Assembly (NCBI RefSeq): GCF_032854445.1 | Contig: NC_088302.1 | Location: 37,142,191-37,206,190, forward strand | Length of the DNA stretch: 64,000 nucleotides | Reading direction: 5' to 3' | Origin: Liolophura sinensis | Taxonomy: Eukaryota > Mollusca > Polyplacophora > Chitonida > Chitonidae | In this document: one piece after another, positions 57,232 through 64,000 of the stretch | Position numbering within the stretch: position 1 is the first letter of the stretch | Layout: each line of letters begins with the position of its first letter | Notes under the pieces: generated by a model | Told to the model about the DNA's origin: nothing | Seen by the model: the letters and a program-made list of their open reading frames with translations, nothing else | Databases searched by the model: none | Made by a program: the position numbers and the translations under genes

Positions 57232-60200
57232 ACCCCTAAAATTGTGCTATGCCTCACCTTGCTGTAGAAGGTTGTTTAGCTGAATTTATATTCTTCAGTT
57301 GAAAGCTAATCTACATGTACCTGCATCATTTTATCTTACCACCGAAAGCACGTGTAAAATTTCACCAAGGCGATTTCCCAAAACAGCCTAGCGATACTTC
57401 GATCTGATCCTGATGCTGGGTACAGGGGTCACAAAAGAATTTCCTGGGGTATACACCGTAAAAGCTAATGTCTGTGGGCATGGTAAACTGGTACAAAGTA
57501 ATATCGAGAAGCAGCACTTGCATTAGGTTCTCACTGATTAATTCTTTTGGGCGTAACATTGCATTCAATACGATTAACCCCATCCCATGCAGCGATTGTT
57601 GTCTTAGGCGACAATAAGCGAACGGCTGTGCTCTTTCGTGTAACCATACATGAAGTTCACTGGAGACAGTTTGCCTTTCACCATATGTCACATGTAGAAA
57701 AATTCGCCAGCAACACGTGCCAATCCATGGTTGCTGGTTCACCCCGCCTTCGCCAACACAGTTTACCGGCCCACACCATATATATGTGAAAAATCTTCGA
57801 GTATGCCGTTCAAGAAGACGATAAAAATTAATACAAAATATTTCGGTTTCCTTTTAAAATTATATATGTCCCCTAATGTCATGATATTTTTAGTGCTATC
57901 TCAGTGAAACATCATGCTGAATAAACGAGACATTATACACATGCGCAGCGCTTCCACAGTGTAATGGGATGAAGTAATGATTTGCAATTCTCCATTTCCC
58001 TATTGCTCAGTGCCAGCAGACAAGCACTGTCGTAATATATTGTAATATTTTGTAATATATTTAAAAATTATTTTAGGTTCACCCGATTTGGGATAAAACC
58101 TTAAGCGAATGATGTTTGGTATTAAGCTGACCAGCGTCTGTAAAATACCCGAAATACCCGAAATATCGTCTGAAAAAATGAAAAAAATTCTTTTTTTTTT
58201 TTTTTAAATATTTGTTTGCAGCATGAAAGAAGCTTGCACGGGTTATCGGATGTGCTGATCACGTTCCGGTGACGCCAACAATCAAAAACCTTTTTGCTTC
58301 CTTTACAGTTTTTCTACGGGACAATCATCCTATATATTGACATCAATGCTATACCTGCTGAGAGTAAAGAACACAGCTTGAGACAAAATTAAGACGTTCC
58401 TTCGTTCGTGGGACATAGCATACTATAACTGTTTCAACATGTGCGCTAGAGCTTACTGAACGTTGTCCAAAACACTGTTAAGACACACATACATGTATTT
58501 GATTGCTGCGCTGTAGATCTTACCAAAGATTTTTTATATGACGACGGTTAGGATTGGTAAGAATCTTGAGGACAGCAACAATTTTTTTTATAAATTCAGT
58601 CAAACTAAAATGATTCTAATCTGGAGCCATTATTTTCTTTTCCATGAGCGTTGTCAGGATTATGGTTCATGCTCTGTGAACTCGTGATCTGCAGTGACTA
58701 TTTATTTGATATGACCGCAGTCAGGCGTGAGGCTTATAGCTCAGGATCGTATGGTCTCCGCCGATCATATCAGCTCTCTTGGACGACTACACAGCTCACG
58801 GTTCATTGTCTAGCTGATTATATGGTTAATGGTGAAAGCTGGTCTTGAACCATACTTCCAGCTAAGACGCGTGTTACTTACAAAATAGCTTGCAAAGTAT
58901 ACAAAATTTAAAAACGTTTGGAGCCCGTTTTTTGCATTTTTGAAATGCGACAGTTGTTTGAAAAACGCTATTAATAAATAAAGACAAAGGAAACATTAAT
59001 ATGCAGTATATTTTAGATGAAAGCCAATTAAATATTACACTATCTAGGCAAGTGGTTTTATTTACGATTTTGGAAATTTGTCAACCGAGATACAAAGATT
59101 TATTTGAAACACTGGTTTTATTGGGGGTCATTTTTCTAAACATTTTGTGAGCAGTAACATCACACCAGACTGTGGCCACTTAACACAGACATATTGCTCG
59201 AAAAAGAAAAGAACTTTATAGGAAGTGTTTAAAGGTCTTCACCACTAGTATGCTCTTGGCTATAACTGTTTTTCAAAACTAATCCTTCTTTAGGAACGAT
59301 GAAACTTCGGTGGTTGAAGTGTTTCGAATATTAATTACCCACCTATTTATTATCAGCTTGGACAGGTTAATCAGAAGTAACGAAGAATATAGATACAATA
59401 TTAAGATATTGCATATAGATCTAGTTATAAAAAACAGCCCAATACATCAGTGTAGCCAAATTTAGCCAGGTGATTTACTGTCACTCTACCTATATACTTA
59501 CATGGACTTGCAATTTTAATGAAGGAACATCTGGATAATGACATATTTTACTAGAGGCAATATGGCGCCGCCTTTGTAACCGGCTCTCACCAGGAGAACG
59601 CGTCGGAAATTAAACAGATCGCACTTTTCCCGCAGGTGTGTAACTGGATGATCGTCTGGGAGTGACAATGATTGCCTTTCTCCAGTTAATTGTCCCCCTG
59701 TGTAAGATCCCTGGGGACATATGTACAGCCTGTGTTGATACTGTTTAGCGCTTTGGTGTCTCCATGAAATGGCGGGATGCCATGTAGCCCTATATCCTGC
59801 ACGAACATTCCACAGAGTTTCAAGCGGCAGGACACATGAAATACTGGTTCAGTCTCAGTTTCTGACAGGGAATATGTTCTTTTGTCAATTTACCCCGCCC
59901 CACTCGTATGGCTTTTTATGTAGTCTTAGGTGACGATTGTTGGTGATTACTTACGGCGCATATGCTGAACTCGATCTGCACATGAAAATCTGTGCGCCAC
60001 ATATTGGAAAGCTCGTAAGTTACAAACCAAAAGCCGATGGTTTACGCCGGGAACTCTGTTCTAGAAGCGATGTATTCGTCAGTATGGCATTATACATCAA
60101 TCAATCAATCAATCCGTCAAACCATACAATTATCCATCTTTGGCGTATTTTAGACATAATTTAGTCCAGAGTACCAGCTTTGCCACCACTTGCATTTTCG

Positions 60201-61705
60201 CATATTTTAATCAAAATCACTGAATAAAATAATGTTAGATACATATAGCCTACTTTAATATTGTTTATTCGATATGACATCCAAGGAACCTTTTACACGC
60301 ATTGCGAGATATGATGCGAGACACGTTAAACAGGCATAGGCCTAAGACATTAGCAACGTTCTGTTTATCGCAATCCAAGATACCCGGCACAGACCAAGGA
60401 ACGCTTTAATCCACACAGTGCTGACTCAGAAAGCTAAAGCTATACCCATTATTTCCTGGTAGAGCCACTTGTATAACCTAATCCAAAGACACACAGGGGT
60501 AGTTTACATTACATGTCACATCCCGGGTCGGTATACGGATCTACAGCCGTCTCTCCGTCAAAGATGTAATCCCGATCCCAGCTAAACCTGGACGATAGCC
60601 ATTTGTGTGTGTAGCAGGTAATTTACTGCCACTGTTGGACAACGCTCGCTTAGCCGCTTTAGAATCAAGTTTGGCTATCTCGCTTGGCACAAATTGTCCC
60701 GGTGTAATTGATTTGTAAATTGGCAAATGTCGGCCTGCTTAACTCGAGTATGTTGATCGTATACTCTTCCAAATCAGTTGGAAAAACAGTCTCGGCCAAC
60801 TGTTTAAGGATGACGCGTCGCAGAAGCACGTTAATTGGTGGAAATAAATGCAGAAGCGATGCGCAAAAATGACAATGTTTTCAATTTCCACAGGCAAACA
60901 ATTTTGTCTGGTCTGTGTAATTTCCTGATACGCCACATGCCATATAGCACATGTATAATAAATGTATAATTATAGGGGACATGGCATCAGCATTTTGATA
61001 AAGCACAAAACTTATTTATTTATTCGTTTGTTTTGTTTGATTTATAGAACACCGATTATATATAACTATACAATTATGACAAAATGTGTAAATTTACAAT
61101 ACAAAGGAACACAAAATGTTCCCTGTGCTCATCACCAGCTTCTAGGCTTTGCAACAACAGTTTTGTGCTTTATCAGATCTCTTATGTGGCTGCAAGCACA
61201 TATACACAGGGCGACATCGGGTGACACAGGCAGCGATAAGACGTAGCTCAGTTAAATAGTGTTTTATTTGATTTTGTATAAAAAATACAATTTTGTTTTA
61301 AGATAAAGTGACGACATTGCTGTGTATCCAGTCAGAATCGATAAGCGTGTTAAGTAAATTAAATATAAAGCTATACATTAATTAAGTGATGTAAAATTCA
61401 CCAACATATCGGTGAACTGAATGTAGCTTTTCTCAATAACATGCAATTTTACTAACACCATTGACAATTTTCGTCTTCGATTTAATATCACACTGAGAGA
61501 TTAGCTAAAGCTCAAGTGACACAACATAAGGAACTTTTGTATTTAGTTACTGGTGAAAATCCGCACCTTTTCCTCTCCAAATCATGATATAATTTTAAGC
61601 GTGAAAGATATTCGGATGCAAACATTTGTACATAGGTATGATACCACGTGTAGGTATAGGTATCTTATCTCATAGCACCATGGGAACGCCGCCATCCTTG
61701 CCCCG

Positions 61706-62017
61706 TCATCTCCAAAATGTTTTCCAGTAGATTATGTTAAAGATGATAAAACCCAACGGAAAGAGATATCTGGAACCCCGATCTATTTTTGACACGCTGT
61801 TGAGAGTTACCTCCCGTTTTCTCCGTTTGACTCGTGTTTTCCGCCGCAGGGACCCCATGATGGAACCCCAGATCTTCTTATACTTGCTGTCCCTCCTGTC
61901 GAAGTGGTCTTGCCCGACTGGACGGCTGTGACAGTTATTCGGCCGAGATCGCGGTGGGTAGGTGGCTCCGTTCATGCTCTTGAGAGGGGTTCGACAGTTG
62001 GGCTCTGCAGGGGTAAT
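61706..62017 (-). CDS. Receptor terminal exon (M4)
   Basis: Acceptor TTTTTAAAG|ATTACC is chosen because it keeps phase 0. The alternative CCTGCAG|AGCCC would break the frame with the donor at 63067. 103 codons plus TGA. Confidence 0.85.
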   Translation of the reverse strand: MTPAEPNCRTPLKSMNGATYPPRSRPNNCHSRPVGQDHFDRRDSKYKKIWGSIMGSLRRKTRVKRRKREVTLNSVSKIDRGSRYLFPLGFIIFNIIYWKTFWR

Positions 62018-63312
62018 CTTTAAAAAAAAAGCTAGAAAGTATTATTTTTTTAGCATTTAAATTCGATATTGAAGGCGTTAAAGACAAATGTACAAATGTT
62101 TATTACTTAACACGTTGGGTTCTCTGCCTTCAAAAAACCCTAAAAACATCAACTTCAAGAGTGGCGACATCCTTGAACTGCAAAGTAAATATATGTTAGA
62201 TCACTGCCAACAACGGACATGCAGTACGGCAAAAGAAACGTATTTACTTGTTCAACCAACAAAGGAATAAGAGGACAAGGCTTTAAGTTTAAGACGTCCA
62301 ACTCTAGTGATTCAAGCACGGAAGTAAAAAGATGAAAATGAAGTTTTTAATTTCTCTATCACTCTCTATCAGTGCGAAAACGCTCAATGACCTGTGAAAT
62401 GAAGAGCTGGACTAATAATGTCTTGCCATTTTTGGTTTTGCGCCTCCACTCTTTGATTAGACCCTCCACTAATCATCTTGGATCTTTTCACTATTTAATG
62501 TGTAAAATGGAAAGAGGAACACCACAAACCTTCTTCCACACCAGTCTACTACGAGCCTAGAAGTTCCATATTCACTGTACCAAAAAAACTGCGCAACACT
62601 CGTTACATCTGTTCAAGCTATGAACCCATGGCCCACAAACAGCATATATTGCCAGCTCCCTGACTAGGGGTACACTCAGAAATATAATTTCAACTGGACA
62701 AACATATAAGGAAAAAAGGGAAACGTGTAGATAAGCATACGTGTAGATAACAAGTGCTGGTGAGAATAGTTGCTCAGATAAACGGCCACTAGTGGCCTGG
62801 TGTAATCGAGGAATGACTTTCTGCTGCTTATTTCGTGTTTACTGTTGAGGAAAGACCTTCTGCTGCTTATTTCGTGATTACTGTCGAGGAATGACCTTCT
62901 GCTGCTTATTTCGTGATTACTGTCGAGGAATGACCTTTTGTTGCTTATACTGAAGTCCATCTTGTATGAGTTGTTCAGGAGTCATATGGTGGTCAGTGGA
63001 TTAAAACATAAACAAGATCTGACTGCAGTTGCAATAAATAAAGATGTCAGCAACGTTTATACCCTACCCCTTCTTCAGACGTATCAAATTCACTGGTATC
63101 CTCATCACTATCGCTGACGTGCATCCATGGGTAGATCTCGCCACTCCCACGCTTCGTGAAGTAATGGACTGCGGCGAACTGGAGGATAGCTGCCAAGACA
63201 AAGAGATAACACACGGCCAGGTATAGATCCAGAGCCGTGGAGTACGACACTTTGGGAAGGTCTGTCCTATTGTCCAACCCGAGGAAAGTCATCGTCAAAA
63301 CCGTGGTTACAC
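61706..63312 (-). CDS. GABA-A-receptor-like Cys-loop channel subunit, last two exons (partial)
   Basis: Subunits of this family form pentameric ligand-gated, usually chloride, channels at the cell surface. Exons 63312-63068 and 62017-61706 (minus) join in phase 0. The first starts within M2 ([10 protein letters not shown]), continues with the conserved M2-M3 link TDLPKVSY, then M3 ([20 protein letters not shown]) and HYFTKRG, which is typical of GABA-A alpha-like subunits. An acidic loop follows ([16 protein letters not shown]). The second exon gives a basic loop ([11 protein letters not shown]), then [30 protein letters not shown] and stop: M4 and the C-terminus. The position after IDR is Gly, where other subunits often have Trp or Leu. 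The ligand-binding domain and M1 lie beyond the right edge. Family is certain; the exact subunit type (alpha-like, GRD-like or other) is not. Confidence 0.9.
62018..63067. other. Receptor intron within the M3-M4 loop
   Basis: Contains a 39-bp tandem repeat (62806-62950). No further exon recognised, though an alternative loop exon cannot be excluded. Confidence 0.6.
62806..62950 (-). repeat. 39-bp tandem repeat, about four copies
   Basis: The block GAGGAATGACCTTCTGCTGC recurs at 62808, 62847, 62886 and 62925, an exact 39-bp period. As 13 codons it keeps a minus frame open ([13 protein letters not shown]). Confidence 0.88.
63068..63312 (-). CDS. Receptor exon with M2 end and M3
   Basis: Follows CTCTCTCTCAAG and ends GAAGAAGGG|GTAGGG. 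A split Gly codon at the 5' side implies the upstream exon ends in phase 1. Confidence 0.9.
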
Positions 63313-64000
63313 CTTGAGAGAGAGAAAAAGTAAATACGGATCAGTTTAACACAGTCTATATCCCGGGAAATTGAGTATTGACGTGTGGAAGATTCTGGTG
63401 TGTGTCCGTTACAAGAGTACCGGGGGTCGGTGTTATCTACCAGACGTGTTAATATTAGTGCACAGCCAGAGAAGCTGTGGATAGCGTTATAAAACGTCGT
63501 CTGGGGTTTAGCGTCAGGGTTTACGCACGCAGAACCTTCTGGCATAGTTAAACCTCTTCAGCTCTGTTTGGATGGGTGGGGGTGGGGGGCGGAAGCGAAA
63601 GTGATCAAAGTATCAGGCAGGGGTTTATATATCTATAAAACAAATGGAGCAAATGATTACTTTTAAAAGCCACCCCGCCAAGGCTCTTTGATGACATTAG
63701 GATTCTTGGCTAATCCTATATTTGGTAACCTGACATCGGATCCATTCGTTAGGTTACTGATGGCTTTATCTCACTGGCGTATCGTCAGCACGCACCATTC
63801 CTTATAGCGTCGTCAGTGAAATGACCTATGAAGATCGAGTTGGTAATATAATTAAGACGTACAGCATAGAGAGAAAAACCAGAGCAGCGAAGACAGTGTG
63901 ATAGCTGGCAAATGGTCACACGCAACCGATGAAATACGGCTGCTTGTCAGTTTACCTCAGTGAGGGTTTTATTCTAACTGTTCATGTATATGCATAAATA
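63313..64000. other. Receptor upstream intron with repeat
   Basis: No exon for M1 or the extracellular domain found. A GGGTGGGGGTGGGGGGCGG tract lies near 63575, and family-2 SINE-associated sequence near 63885. Confidence 0.5.
63885..63965 (+). mobile_element. Family 2 SINE-associated 5' segment
   Basis: ACAGTGTGATAG..GGCAAATGGTC...GATGAAATACGGCTGCTTGTCAG matches 25757-25835, the segment just before the tRNA-like head of the family 2 copy. Here the sequence then diverges or is cut by the window edge. Confidence 0.5.

Larger units (their letters stand above)
52595..61705. other. Intergenic stretch between UNC50 and the receptor gene
   Basis: About 9 kb without an assignable gene. It holds a degenerate short tandem repeat (53270-53520), two SINE remnants (53636, 54485), a piggyBac-like relic (55618) and a perfect palindrome (57205). 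A CpG-containing spot near 59565-59640 (ATGGCGCCGCC and TTTTCCCGC) might be a promoter. A minus-strand frame of 61 codons at 60541-60726 looks coding-like but is unassigned. The right edge should include the receptor 3' UTR. Confidence 0.35.

Noticed and set aside
57362-57742. 126-codon minus open frame
   Set aside because: No recognisable domain, no splice partner, and a low-information sequence in intergenic DNA. Kept only as a possibility.
63267-63545. 92-codon minus frame upstream of the receptor exon
   Set aside because: Its C-terminal part is the receptor exon read in the wrong frame and the rest is intron.

Overview
This window is animal nuclear DNA. It is AT-rich, most of it is non-coding, and the genes are split into short exons with GT..AG introns. 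It carries many tRNA-derived SINEs whose conserved 3' body is of the kind found in molluscs and other lophotrochozoans, plus TIR elements, minisatellites and a frequent TACATGTA palindrome. I infer a mollusc or close lophotrochozoan; the species cannot be told from this sequence.

Four genes can be identified by spliced reconstruction, plus one first coding exon. (1) A minus-strand exon near 15.5 kb encodes the N-terminus of an unidentified protein with an atypical WW-like start. (2) SCOC (short coiled-coil protein) is on the plus strand at 25.6-28.8 kb in four coding exons. (3) COA5 (PET191-type complex IV assembly factor) is on the minus strand at 39.7-41.9 kb in three coding exons. (4) UNC50 (Golgi membrane protein) is on the plus strand at 46.0-51.2 kb in seven coding exons. 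(5) The last two coding exons of a GABA-A-receptor-like Cys-loop channel subunit are on the minus strand at 61.7-63.3 kb; the rest of that gene lies beyond the right edge.

COA5 and UNC50 are divergent neighbours, as they are in human (from memory), and the gap between them contains an ETS/YY1/NRF1-like cluster near 44.3 kb. SCOC and the WW-like gene are probably a second divergent pair, with a CRE, CLEAR/E-box and AP-1 cluster at 21.8 kb.

Layout: 0-2 kb holds two copies of a TIR family and a coding-like relic. 2.2-3.65 kb is a 33-bp/129-bp minisatellite open on both strands. 7.03-7.68 kb is a complete but internally deleted PIF/Harbinger element with TTA duplications. 8-15 kb has SINEs, a 54-bp tandem repeat, a long TA microsatellite and a 25-G run. 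15.5-25.6 kb is mostly inferred intron and promoter. 28.8-39.7 kb is intergenic with SINEs, a TTAA-flanked MITE and a miRNA-like hairpin. 51.2-61.7 kb is UNC50 3' flank and intergenic DNA with repeat debris. 61.7-64 kb is the receptor gene. Most long open frames in the window lie in repeats or introns and were not called as genes.
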